Assembly (NCBI RefSeq): GCF_021234875.1
Contig: NZ_JAJQVM010000033.1
Location: forward strand, 1 to 61,088
Direction: 5' to 3'
Length of the DNA: 61,088 nucleotides
DNA from: Marinibactrum halimedae
GTDB lineage: Bacteria > Pseudomonadota > Gammaproteobacteria > Pseudomonadales > Cellvibrionaceae
The notes beneath the pieces are model-generated. The model did not search any database. It was not told where the DNA came from and saw only the letters and a program-made list of their open reading frames with translations. Position 1 is the stretch's first letter; each line of letters opens with the position of its first letter. Shown here piece by piece: positions 1-8,230 of this stretch. The position numbers were made by a program, and so were the translations under genes.

Positions 1-102
1 CGTTGGAACCACCTGAACCCATCCCGAACTCAGAAGTGAAACGACGCATCGCCGATGGTAGTGTGGGGTTTCCCCATGTGAGAGTAGGACATCGTCAAGC
101 TT
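1..102 (+). rRNA. rrf: 5S ribosomal RNA, 3' part
   Basis: The sequence matches the conserved 5S core from the loop-B/C region onward: 'CCGAACTCAGAAGTGAAAC' followed by 'GCCGATGGTAGTGTGGGG' and 'AGAGTAGG'. Compared with the E. coli 5S as I remember it, roughly the first 15 bases lie outside the window. The 3' end near 102 is placed by equal length after AGAGTAGG. A strong terminator follows, so this is the end of an rRNA operon. Confidence 0.95.
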
Positions 103-110
103 CTAATACT

Positions 111-148
111 AGCCCTCTGGATCTTTGGTCCAGAGGGCTTTTTAGTTT
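111..148 (+). terminator. Rho-independent terminator of the rRNA operon
   Basis: An 11-bp perfect stem (AGCCCTCTGGA at 111-121 with TCCAGAGGGCT at 129-139) and a 7-nt loop are followed by a T-rich tail. It lies just after the 5S RNA. Confidence 0.92.
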
Positions 149-247
149 TAAATAGTAAAAAATTAATAGATCTAGCCATAAGTAGGCTTTTGATTCCTGA
201 GACATTGGTATTAACGCTTAGCACTATTTAATTTTACAATCAGACCA

Positions 248-300
248 TTGTTTACACAGTATATGTAAACGATTACACTTGTTTACACTACAATTGTTTA
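248..300. promoter_or_regulatory. LacI-type operator region upstream of TonB receptor
   Basis: The centre is the near-palindrome TGTAAACGATTACA at 264-277, with the CG centre typical of LacI/GalR-family sites. It is flanked by further GTTTACA/TGTAAAC half-sites (250-257, 281-288, about 295-300), so several dimers could bind. The exact reverse complement of the 14-mer occurs at 10102-10115 upstream of the GH26 gene. No LacI-family gene lies in the window, so the regulator would be elsewhere. The site is seen; the regulator family is inferred. Confidence 0.6.
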
Positions 301-399
301 TTTGCCTATACTCATAAATCCTAAATTTGGTTTTACAAAAGGGTAGGTAAGTAGCAGACTCCCTTGTGTACATAATAAAAAAACAGGAGTAATTTAAAG

Positions 400-3246
400 A
401 TGGTCATTCGCAATTCTTATCTTAAACGCACTATTCTTGCTTCTTCAATAACTGCCGCTCTTGCTGGAATTACTTCCGTTCCCGCATATTCGCAAAGTGA
501 AATGCTTGAAGAGGTTGTTGTAACCGGTATCCGAGGCTCTCTTGATAGAGCAATGGATATTAAGAGAGATTCAGCTGGTGTTGTAGATGCAATTTCAGCA
601 GAAGATATTGGTAAATTCCCCGATGCAAACCTAGCTGAATCTCTTCAGCGTATTACAGGTGTCTCTATTGATCGCCAAAATGGCGAGGGTAACCAGATTA
701 CCGTTCGTGGTTTAGGCCCTAACTTTAATATGGTGACATTAAACGGTCGTCAAATGCCTGCTGCCTCTTCTCCAGAACAAGAAAGTATTAGTTCAGGAAC
801 GCAGAGCCGAGCTTTTAATTTTGCCCAAATTGCCTCTGAATCTGTTTCTGGTGTAGAAGTTTACAAAACAGCTCGTGCCGATTTACCAACAGGCGGTATG
901 GGTGCAACTGTTAATATTAAGACTGCACGCCCTTTCGATTATGATGGAACCAAGGTTATTGCCAATGTCGCGGCTATACATGATACCTCAGTTGTGGAGG
1001 GGGATGATGTTACACCAGAATTTGGAGGTCTTTTTTCTACCTTATTAGCTGATGGTAAAGTTGGTTTATTAGCCAACTTTTCATTTTCAGAGCGCCATTC
1101 AAGTGAATATTCTACTCATACAGATGGATGGACAAGAGATTTAAGAGATGATACTGATTCTCCATATGCATTCTGGTGTGGTGATGCTAGCTCAGAGTGT
1201 AATGATGCTCCGTGGGTATACAGACCAGTAACAAATATATCTGAAATACAACATAATCAGCGTGAGCGATTAAATGCTCAGTTCGTCGCACAATTTGCGC
1301 CGGTGGATAATGTTGAGATTACACTTGATTATGTAATGTCCGATTTTGAGCGGTCTCAGCAACGTTGGCAAACTGGCTTTTTTGGGGTGCCGGGTCCAGA
1401 TTCAGTTACAAATACTCGCTTGACACAGAACTTCACTTTAGATTCGGTTACTCGTTCGTTATCAGCTGTTGATTCGTTAGCTTATATAAACGAGTTGAAA
1501 GTAGAAAATGAATCTGTTGGTTTTAATGTCCAGTGGGACTTGACTGATACATTAACGCTTAGTTTTGATGCGCATAGTTCTTCAGCTGAGAGTCAGCCTG
1601 GTGGAGAATTAAATGATCGTCTCTATTTGATACAGGGGCCAGTTGGTCAGGTTGTTGATCTTGATTATTCGGGTAACGGGGTTTCTGTTGAAGTTGATGA
1701 TAGCGGCTCCTTTCGTAACTCTGATGTAGAAGGTGAGCGTCTTCCAAATATCGATAATTTTCAGGATCCAGATGGTTTCTCACCTTTAGGAACATATTTG
1801 AGAAACATTGCGATAGAAAATAATGTTGATCAATACCAACTAGACATTGACTGGGATTTCGATGGTATCCAGTTAAATGCAGGAGTTTCGTATACAGATT
1901 ACGAGGTTAACACTTTAGCTACCGATACAGGCTTTTTCTTCCAAGGCTTAGCGCCATGCCCTAGCTGCGCTGAATTTATCAACGAACCGAGAAATTTAGA
2001 TGCTCCAAGTGGATTTCAAAGTGTTACAACTTGGAATATACAAGGCTTGGTACAAAGTCAGTTTCCAACCCAAGATAGTGATTTATTAGCGGGGAGCCCT
2101 CCTGATTTCTTTGGTGCAAATGAGGAATCTTTAGCGTTTTATTTCAATATGAATACTGATTTTGAAATAGCAGGTTTACCTGCAAGGCTTTCAGCTGGTG
2201 CTCGTTATGAAACTACAGATGTTACTGGTTCTGCATTTGAAACTTTTCCGTCTTATCTCCTTATTTCTTCTGATACAGAGGGGTCAGCTGTTAATGCCGA
2301 TGGAGCTACTCCGGTATTTTATGAGGTAGAAAGTGATTACTCAGTATTTCTTCCAGCTGTTGACTTTCAAATTGAGCCAATGGAAGATCACGTAGCTCGT
2401 TTTTCATATGGACAGAGTATTGCTCGCCCTGATTTAAATGGGTTGCGTCCAACAACGAATATCAGTGATTTCCGCCCAGGTGTTGCTACTGCGTCAAGTG
2501 GTAATCCAGATCTTAAGCCTTATAGTTCTGATAACTTTGATTTAGCTTATGAGTGGTACTATAACGACAGTTCTTATCTATCAATTACTTATTTTTATAA
2601 ACAAGTAGATGATTATATAACGACTTCTACAGAACTGGATACATTGTTGAGTGATCAAGGAACACCATTATTAGATCCAAGAGGTCGTTATGTACCCGTA
2701 GGTCCAGATGGTGATGCCATAGCAGTCCAAAGTGAGCCGGGTGATCCAGAGGCAATTTTTGAAGTGTCACGCCTACTTAATGCCGAAGAAAGAGAGGTGG
2801 ATGGCTTTGAGTTAGCAGTACAGCATATTTTTGGTGAGTCTGGTTTTGGTATGCAGGCCAACTATACTATTGTAGAATCAGATGCTGAATATGATGTTGA
2901 TAACTTTGAATTTCAGGCCGTATTACTTGGTTTGAGTGACTCTTGGAATTTAGTTGGTTTTTATGAAAATGAGAGATTTTCAACACGGATTGCAGCTAAT
3001 TGGCGTGATGAATTTCTTTTTGCTGATAACCAATTACGTCGTACAGGCGAACCGGTATACTTTGATGAATATTTACAAATTGATTTAAGTGCTTCCTATG
3101 ACATTACGGATAACTTCGCTGTAAGTTTTGAAGTCTTAAATCTTACAGGTGAAGATCAAGTTCAGCGAGGTCGTTACTCAGATCAGTTCTTGTATGAGAA
3201 TAATCAGGAACCGCGATACACCCTTGGTTTACGTGCTAATTTCTAA
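400..3246 (+). CDS. TonB-dependent receptor
   Basis: This is a 948-aa outer-membrane active transporter of the large carbohydrate-associated TonB receptor type. A signal peptide ends near AYSQ (about residue 31). A TonB box-like EEVVVTG follows, then a plug with IGKFPDANLAESLQRITGV and ITVRGLGPNFN (about residues 70-125). The rest is a 22-strand-type barrel ending in aromatic F ('LGLRANF'), as expected for BAM-dependent assembly. AGGAG at 384-388 supports the start. The LacI-type palindrome upstream is shared with the GH26 gene at 10.4 kb, which suggests import of an oligosaccharide released by that enzyme. The substrate is not readable from the sequence. Confidence 0.93.
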   Translation: MVIRNSYLKRTILASSITAALAGITSVPAYSQSEMLEEVVVTGIRGSLDRAMDIKRDSAGVVDAISAEDIGKFPDANLAESLQRITGVSIDRQNGEGNQITVRGLGPNFNMVTLNGRQMPAASSPEQESISSGTQSRAFNFAQIASESVSGVEVYKTARADLPTGGMGATVNIKTARPFDYDGTKVIANVAAIHDTSVVEGDDVTPEFGGLFSTLLADGKVGLLANFSFSERHSSEYSTHTDGWTRDLRDDTDSPYAFWCGDASSECNDAPWVYRPVTNISEIQHNQRERLNAQFVAQFAPVDNVEITLDYVMSDFERSQQRWQTGFFGVPGPDSVTNTRLTQNFTLDSVTRSLSAVDSLAYINELKVENESVGFNVQWDLTDTLTLSFDAHSSSAESQPGGELNDRLYLIQGPVGQVVDLDYSGNGVSVEVDDSGSFRNSDVEGERLPNIDNFQDPDGFSPLGTYLRNIAIENNVDQYQLDIDWDFDGIQLNAGVSYTDYEVNTLATDTGFFFQGLAPCPSCAEFINEPRNLDAPSGFQSVTTWNIQGLVQSQFPTQDSDLLAGSPPDFFGANEESLAFYFNMNTDFEIAGLPARLSAGARYETTDVTGSAFETFPSYLLISSDTEGSAVNADGATPVFYEVESDYSVFLPAVDFQIEPMEDHVARFSYGQSIARPDLNGLRPTTNISDFRPGVATASSGNPDLKPYSSDNFDLAYEWYYNDSSYLSITYFYKQVDDYITTSTELDTLLSDQGTPLLDPRGRYVPVGPDGDAIAVQSEPGDPEAIFEVSRLLNAEEREVDGFELAVQHIFGESGFGMQANYTIVESDAEYDVDNFEFQAVLLGLSDSWNLVGFYENERFSTRIAANWRDEFLFADNQLRRTGEPVYFDEYLQIDLSASYDITDNFAVSFEVLNLTGEDQVQRGRYSDQFLYENNQEPRYTLGLRANF

Positions 3247-3266
3247 CAGTTAGTCGAAATCCAAAA

Positions 3267-3300
3267 TAAAAAAGGCTGCTATTTTATAGCGGCCTTTTTT
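3267..3300. terminator. Bidirectional terminator between convergent genes
   Basis: The hairpin AAAAAAGGCTGCT...AGCGGCCTTTTTT has a U-tract on either strand. It sits between the TonB receptor (+) and the lipoprotein gene (-). Confidence 0.88.
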
Positions 3301-3317
3301 GTATAAAAAATAATTTT

Positions 3318-4469
3318 TTATTGTTTGGAAATGTTTTTCTTAACAAACCCAAAATAAGTACCCGGAAATTTATCCGTTACCAACAAAAAACCTAAATCAT
3401 TCAGACGAGCTATTCCCTCCCAATTTCGGCCTTTCTCTTGTGTCAAACTGAGTTGGATAGGTGGCGTATCGCTTCTTTTTATTTCCCCGTCGATGTAAAC
3501 AAATTCCACTAGACGTTCTACGTTATCCTCATGAATATGGCTTGGAGCTTGGCCGTATTGTTCCCATATTGGGTCAGTTCGTTTAGCTACCATACTATCG
3601 CCTTCGTATCGATAATTGACTCCCCAAAACCGCTGTGATTTATCTAATGTTGTAACACCGGTTAATCGATAAGGAAGGTGTGGCATTGGAATTTTTTTAG
3701 ACAGTTTTCCGTTAGCTGACAACCATATGGCAACAGGTTCAGATTCTAAATAATCTTTGTCGTTCAGTTCATGAAAACTCAGTAAACCATTTTCAACCCA
3801 TGCAAGGGCTTCATTACCAATATTATTTCTATGTGAATGAGATTCTATTCGAGCTATGGGTTTTTGATCTATCATGATTCGTTGATCACCCTTCCAATGA
3901 CCATGAACAATATAAGTAGGGGAAGCATTGTCAAAAGGGTCGGTTTCAATGGCCAGATAGATATCTTTTACAGATGGTTGGCCACAAATAATGGCCTCGT
4001 ATCCATTATATTCTTTAAGGTTATCCTCCAGATTTCCGGGATGAAAAGCGATAGGCTCTGGTTGAATCGGAGACGGTGTTGTTCCTGCTTCGATTTGATT
4101 CAGGTACGTTAAAATATTTTTCTTAGGAATTCGATATAAAAAACCGTCTCCTGTTTTTCTTCCTTCTGTAAAAGAAGGGTATTGTGGAAGTAGAATTAAA
4201 TCGTCTCCACACCATGTCATATCGGATAATTCTGAGTGTTTACTTTTGAGTGGGCCATCGAGTTCTATTAACTGAACTATCGTTTCTTGGGCCGATTGAA
4301 AATTTCCGCTTTTATATTGATGTTGATAAACATTGCTGTCGCTATTACATGCTGTGATCGTAAATAGAATGATTTTTAATATAATGAAATTTATTACGTA
4401 TTGATTTTTTATAGAGGAAGAGAAAAAAACGGTTTTACTGATTTGTGAGAAATAGTTTCGAATAAACAT
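3318..4469 (-). CDS. Putative lipoprotein, hypothetical, possible beta-propeller
   Basis: This 383-aa protein has a long N-terminal hydrophobic stretch ending in a lipobox-like ITAC (Cys at about residue 41), so it is probably a lipoprotein. GGAG six bases before the ATG supports the start. The body has repeated short strands of the type 'xGFLLVTDKFPGT' and 'WEGIARLNDLG'. These recall the EGIA...D motif of esterase-like/phytase-like propellers, but the match is weak and no catalytic residues can be assigned. It faces the TonB receptor across a shared terminator and is not clearly in an operon. Confidence 0.7.
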   Translation of the reverse strand: MFIRNYFSQISKTVFFSSSIKNQYVINFIILKIILFTITACNSDSNVYQHQYKSGNFQSAQETIVQLIELDGPLKSKHSELSDMTWCGDDLILLPQYPSFTEGRKTGDGFLYRIPKKNILTYLNQIEAGTTPSPIQPEPIAFHPGNLEDNLKEYNGYEAIICGQPSVKDIYLAIETDPFDNASPTYIVHGHWKGDQRIMIDQKPIARIESHSHRNNIGNEALAWVENGLLSFHELNDKDYLESEPVAIWLSANGKLSKKIPMPHLPYRLTGVTTLDKSQRFWGVNYRYEGDSMVAKRTDPIWEQYGQAPSHIHEDNVERLVEFVYIDGEIKRSDTPPIQLSLTQEKGRNWEGIARLNDLGFLLVTDKFPGTYFGFVKKNISKQ

Positions 4470-4599
4470 GCATTCTCCAATTCATAGTCAAGTGTATGGG
4501 AGAGGTAATTAGCTCGTTTAATGAATGATTAGACGAGAGGTAATTGAATAAGAGAAAATTAATACACCAAATGATATACATTCGGTGTATGGAAAAAGA

Positions 4600-5076
4600 T
4601 TAATAAATCTCAAAGGAAATCCACCCTGAGTCAGGGTCATTACCAAGGGCATCCAAACCTGCAAACATGGTATAGGTATGCCATGCGTATTTTCCCTGAT
4701 AAGAACCATTTAATTCGACTGGAAGAGTGATTTCGGTTGACCATTCATAGACTTCATTTGCACTCAACGTCTGTTCCCCGGTTATTTCAAAGTCGGCATT
4801 AAAAGTCTCAGTGGATTTACGAACGATTTCGTGCTCAACCTCTCGTTCACCATCTTCATACTCAATTTCAATACCTTCGGCCTCAATACGCTCAACAGAA
4901 CGTATTAATAAGTAGGCTTTATCGATATTTATATCATTATCGGCGACTTCAACACGAACGGTAAGTGTAAACGGCTCACCAAGGCGTAAGGTTTCTTGTT
5001 CAGATACGATAGATACTTTTGCACCTCCACCGGTCATCATATTTTTCACGGCTTTAACTTTATTCCAAATACCCAT
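4600..5076 (-). CDS. Spo0M-like (arrestin-fold) protein
   Basis: This protein is about 158 aa. The opening 'MGIWNKVKAVKNMMTGGGAKVSI' style, the LRLGEPFTLTVRVEVADNDINIDKAYL stretch and the later beta-rich segments resemble the sporulation-control protein Spo0M family, which has an arrestin-like beta-sandwich. In non-sporulating bacteria its role is not settled; a cytoplasmic stress or scaffold function is often suggested. I chose the ATG at 5076 because AAAGGA lies nine bases upstream; an ATG at 5094 would have that SD inside the gene. It is shorter than Bacillus Spo0M (about 250 aa), so only the N-terminal half may be represented. Confidence 0.7.
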   Translation of the reverse strand: MGIWNKVKAVKNMMTGGGAKVSIVSEQETLRLGEPFTLTVRVEVADNDINIDKAYLLIRSVERIEAEGIEIEYEDGEREVEHEIVRKSTETFNADFEITGEQTLSANEVYEWSTEITLPVELNGSYQGKYAWHTYTMFAGLDALGNDPDSGWISFEIY

Positions 5077-5257
5077 TATTTCAGTTCCTTTCATTAGTGA
5101 ATCAAATAATCAAAAGGATAGGTTAAGCGCCAATGGTAAACGAGTCGAGTGTAAAAAAGATGAAAATATCAAAAATTAACATAAAGTATGATGAGTAAGC
5201 TCTTCAAATCGTGGTGTCATTTTATACGATGATTCAGCAATAGAAACTGGAGGAAAA

Positions 5258-5896
5258 ATGATCGATTTATATTGTGAGAGGTTAGGGGCAGGCTTATGGG
5301 CAGAGCCTTTCAATGCGGTCAGCAATCTTTCTTTTTTCATTGCGGCATGGTGCCTACATCGATTGATTTCTCACACTCATACTGAGCATATCGCTACACG
5401 AGGGTTGGAAGTCTTACTATTTGCCATAGCATTAGGCAGTAGTGCATTCCATACCTTTGCTACACAGTGGGCACTCTTTGCTGATAGTACACCGATTGCC
5501 TTATTTCAGCTTTGGTTTTTAGCCGTATACAGTTATTACGTTATGAAGTGGAATGGATGGCAAGTGGGGTTATTTATAGTCAGTTTTTTTCTATGTGGAG
5601 TTGGTATTGGTGTATTAAAGTTAGATATGAACGGTTCGGAGGGTTATTTGCCACCTTTGTTGTATTTACTTGGGCTTGGTGTGTATCACTTCTTAAAGAA
5701 ACTGCCAGAGTCTTTTTTATTGCTTGCAGCCGGAGCCGTGTTTGCTCTATCTCTTACATTTCGAACGATTGATGACAGTATTTGTGGTGTTTTTCCATTG
5801 GGGACTCACTTTTTGTGGCATTTATTAAACGGTGTGGTCTTGTACCTGTGTGCTCGCGCTTTTGTTTTAGTTTTTCAAGCTCAACAACAAAGGTAG
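5258..5896 (+). CDS. Ceramidase-like (CREST superfamily) membrane protein
   Basis: This 212-aa integral membrane protein has about seven hydrophobic segments. The spaced residues of the alkaline ceramidase/CREST fold are visible: Ser-rich GSSAFH at the end of one helix, then Asp in FADSTPI, then paired histidines in GTHFLWHLLNGV near the C-terminus. In characterised relatives these bind a metal and hydrolyse an amide lipid. The N-terminal MIDLYCERLGAGLWAEPFNAVSNLSF is also typical of bacterial members. GGAGG precedes the ATG. The natural lipid substrate in bacteria that lack ceramide is unknown. Confidence 0.8.
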   Translation: MIDLYCERLGAGLWAEPFNAVSNLSFFIAAWCLHRLISHTHTEHIATRGLEVLLFAIALGSSAFHTFATQWALFADSTPIALFQLWFLAVYSYYVMKWNGWQVGLFIVSFFLCGVGIGVLKLDMNGSEGYLPPLLYLLGLGVYHFLKKLPESFLLLAAGAVFALSLTFRTIDDSICGVFPLGTHFLWHLLNGVVLYLCARAFVLVFQAQQQR

Positions 5897-5938
5897 ATAT
5901 TGCTTAGGAGAGCTTATAAAATATTGTGGATAAAATGA

Positions 5939-7525
5939 TTAGAAATGGTTTTTTTCAATATTTTTTACAACGGAGATACCCAGTCGTTTGGCCGTACGAA
6001 TTAAATTTGACCGATCACAATTCAGTTTGCGGGCGGTAGCCGACCAGTTACTTTTTTCTTCATGTAAGATTTTTAGAATAAGATTTCGTTGAAAGTCTTG
6101 GGTGGCTTTTTTCAAGTCTATGTTATCACTGATCGGGTAATCCGAAGATTCATTTGTCGATTCTATCGAGCGAACCATAGGGGTAGGGCGATCCAGTAGT
6201 TGTTCAATATGTTTCGGAAGAATTTTAACAACCGAATGATGTGTACTTTGTGCTCGCAAAGCGGCACGGCTAATCACATGTTCTAATTCACGAATGTTGC
6301 CTGGCCAATGGTAGGTTTGCAATAACTTTACCGTAGAAGAAGAAAGGGTAAGTTGTTGTAAGCCCAGTTTACGTCGTAATTGTTCGCAAAAGTATCCTGC
6401 CAATAGCGTTATATCATCTCGCCGCTCGCGTAATGGCGGTACTTTAATAGGGTATACAGTAAGGCGATGAAATAAATCTGCACGAAAACGTCCTGCCTCC
6501 ACTTCCGCTTCAAGATTGCGATTTGTTGCGGCAATCACACGAACATCAACGTACACAGTGGCGTCTTCACCGACAATTTGAATTTCTTTATTTTGTAAAA
6601 CTCTTAGTAATTTACTTTGAATGCTTAGCGGAATTTCTCCAATTTCATCAAGAAAGATTGTGCCCATATCAGCTAAACTGAATTTTCCTTTACGGGTTCG
6701 ATCTGCACCGGTAAAGGCGCCTTTGATGTGACCAAATAATTCACTTTCTACTAAGCTCTCTGGTAGAGCAGCACAATTTACATAAACGAGAGGCCCATCT
6801 CTGCGTAGGGATTGTTGATGTAAATTTCGTGCGACCAATTCTTTACCTACACCAGTTTCCCCTTCAATCAAGACCGTAAAATCCGATTGAGCGACTAAAT
6901 GAATGTCGTCGTTGAGCTTTTCCATAGATGGGCTTTTGCCAATAATTTCACCGCCATCTTTCGTAAGCGCCTCTTGTGTCAGCTCTGTAACCACTTGTTG
7001 AGTATGGGAAGACAGCGCTTCTAATTGGTCTAATAAAAAAGCCGTTTTTAGTGCCGCAGAAGACATCGCGGAAATGACGGTGAGCGTTCGTTCAGTAATA
7101 CCCTGAAAGCTGTTAGCCGTCATGCTGTCTAAGGTTAAAACGCCGATTAGTTGCTCATCGGCAAACAAAGGTAATCCCATGCAAGCATGAATGGGGAGGT
7201 CACCGTCGAGCGCCAAAAGCATTCCATCATAGGGGTCAGGTAGAGGGCTGTCGTTAGGGAAGCGTATAGGTTGAAAGGAAGCGCAAATTTCTGAAAAACG
7301 AGGGTGTTCCTGAATGATAAAACGCCTACCCATCAGATCTTTTTTTAGCCCCTCTTGTGCAAGAGGAATAAGCATGTCTGCACTTTTTTTGAGTAGTACC
7401 ACTGCATCACAGGTGATTGTTGAGCGAACGCGGCTTAATAGTCTAGCAAAACGGTCTGAAGCTGTGAGGTTGTTGGTTAAGTCAAGAGCGAGCTCGATCA
7501 GTGCATTGGAGGAAATTTCAGACAT
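5939..7525 (-). CDS. norR: Nitric oxide-responsive sigma-54 activator NorR/FhpR
   Basis: This 528-aa bacterial enhancer-binding protein has an N-terminal GAF domain (about residues 1-165), an AAA+ domain (about 195-430) and a Fis-type HTH (about 480-520). Visible motifs are Walker A GETGVGKE (222-229), the sigma-54 loop GAFTGA (269-274) and the Walker B-type segment FLDEIGE. The IHAC segment (113-116) has His and Cys at the spacing of the NorR GAF iron ligands as I recall them, so a mononuclear iron NO sensor is likely. The gene is divergent from the ppyR-hmp genes; in Pseudomonas aeruginosa fhpR, fhp and ppyR are also neighbours, so FhpR may be the better name. GT-N7-AC sites lie just upstream. 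Confidence 0.93.
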   Translation of the reverse strand: MSEISSNALIELALDLTNNLTASDRFARLLSRVRSTITCDAVVLLKKSADMLIPLAQEGLKKDLMGRRFIIQEHPRFSEICASFQPIRFPNDSPLPDPYDGMLLALDGDLPIHACMGLPLFADEQLIGVLTLDSMTANSFQGITERTLTVISAMSSAALKTAFLLDQLEALSSHTQQVVTELTQEALTKDGGEIIGKSPSMEKLNDDIHLVAQSDFTVLIEGETGVGKELVARNLHQQSLRRDGPLVYVNCAALPESLVESELFGHIKGAFTGADRTRKGKFSLADMGTIFLDEIGEIPLSIQSKLLRVLQNKEIQIVGEDATVYVDVRVIAATNRNLEAEVEAGRFRADLFHRLTVYPIKVPPLRERRDDITLLAGYFCEQLRRKLGLQQLTLSSSTVKLLQTYHWPGNIRELEHVISRAALRAQSTHHSVVKILPKHIEQLLDRPTPMVRSIESTNESSDYPISDNIDLKKATQDFQRNLILKILHEEKSNWSATARKLNCDRSNLIRTAKRLGISVVKNIEKNHF

Positions 7526-7551
7526 AGCGAATGAGTCAATATGATATTTAT

Positions 7552-7614
7552 AGGTCTTTTTAACCTTTTCTATTTTAGGTCAATTTAACCTTAATGGAAA
7601 GGTGAAAATAAGAT
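7552..7614. promoter_or_regulatory. NorR/FhpR enhancer sites
   Basis: Two near-identical inverted repeats, AGGTCTTTTTAACCT (7552-7566) and AGGTCAATTTAACCT (7577-7591), both fit the NorR core GT-N7-AC. A weaker third copy, AGGTGAAAATAAGAT (7600-7614), follows. Their centres are about 25 and 23 bp apart. Three spaced sites in the norR-target intergenic region match the arrangement known for NorR. Confidence 0.75.
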
Positions 7615-7654
7615 AAATAACTGTAAGTAATTGATTTTTATATAAAAATAAAGT

Positions 7655-7671
7655 TTGGCATGCCGCTAGCT
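7655..7671 (+). promoter_or_regulatory. Sigma-54 (-24/-12) promoter for ppyR-hmp
   Basis: TTGGCATGCCGCTAGCT matches TTGGCACGNNNNTTGCT, with GG and GC exactly ten bases apart. It lies downstream of the NorR-type sites and points at the ppyR/hmp genes. Transcription would begin near 7682. Confidence 0.75.
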
Positions 7672-7846
7672 ATGTATTTAATAAGTGTGAGGCTGGGCCT
7701 TGATGAGGATTCGGTTGGGCCCTGATCTCAAGTCATTCTTCGAGGATCACCAATAGGAGAGAGTTATAGCTGCGATAGTACCTTTTAATAGTGTATTTGG
7801 CTTTGAGTTACCGGAAGAACATGAGAAAGCACGTCATCAGACTGAC

Positions 7847-8113
7847 GTGGCTCACAAACAGCAGCAATTGACCCCTACAGTAAAAGCAAATGTATTTCGA
7901 AAAGTACTTAGTGGTGGAAACTGGATTATGTTGGTGTCTTTATTGATCACGGTTTTTACTGTCACGGTTACGTATCTGTTTCCAGAGTATTTCCCAAATT
8001 TAGCGATACAAGTGGTGAGCCATATAGTGACTTTACTGGCGGTAACCATGATTAAGATCGGTTACCTATTGCGCTGTATTGGACGTCATGGCTTGGGTGA
8101 AGTTATTTTATAA
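7847..8113 (+). CDS. PpyR-like small transmembrane protein
   Basis: This protein is about 88 aa from a GTG at 7847. It has two hydrophobic segments (WIMLVSLLITVFTVTVTYLF and a second with HIVTLLAVTMIKIGYLL) and a conserved-looking end RCIGRHGLGEVIL. Size, topology and position between a NorR/FhpR activator and flavohemoglobin match PpyR of P. aeruginosa (PA2663-PA2665 order), a membrane protein of poorly defined function. The start is unusual. The frame stays open up to a TAG at 7754 and a good AGGAGA (7755-7760) lies just inside it, but there is no ATG, GTG or TTG before 7847. Initiation at ATA 7766 is possible and would add 27 residues. Confidence 0.72.
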   Translation: MAHKQQQLTPTVKANVFRKVLSGGNWIMLVSLLITVFTVTVTYLFPEYFPNLAIQVVSHIVTLLAVTMIKIGYLLRCIGRHGLGEVIL

Positions 8114-8115
8114 AT

Positions 8116-8183
8116 AAAAAGATTGTAAAGCTGTATTTAGAATTTTTATATCGATCTTTTTTGAATAATTCAATCTTTACAAT
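8116..8183. repeat. Overlapping alternative hairpins between ppyR and hmp
   Basis: The left arm AAAAAGATTGTAAAG (8116-8130) can pair in two exclusive ways: AAAAAGAT with ATCTTTTT (8154-8161, with a U-tract), or ATTGTAAAG with CTTTACAAT (8175-8183). The first resembles a weak terminator, the second an anti-terminator. Pairing is seen; function is inference. Confidence 0.4.
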
Positions 8184-8230
8184 ACATATATCAGTAATTT
8201 AAAACTTTCTTATAGGAGATGAAATACTTT

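Noticed and set aside
30-224. Minus-strand frame of 64 codons across the 5S RNA and terminator
   Set aside because: It lies over a structural RNA and its terminator and has no ribosome-binding site.
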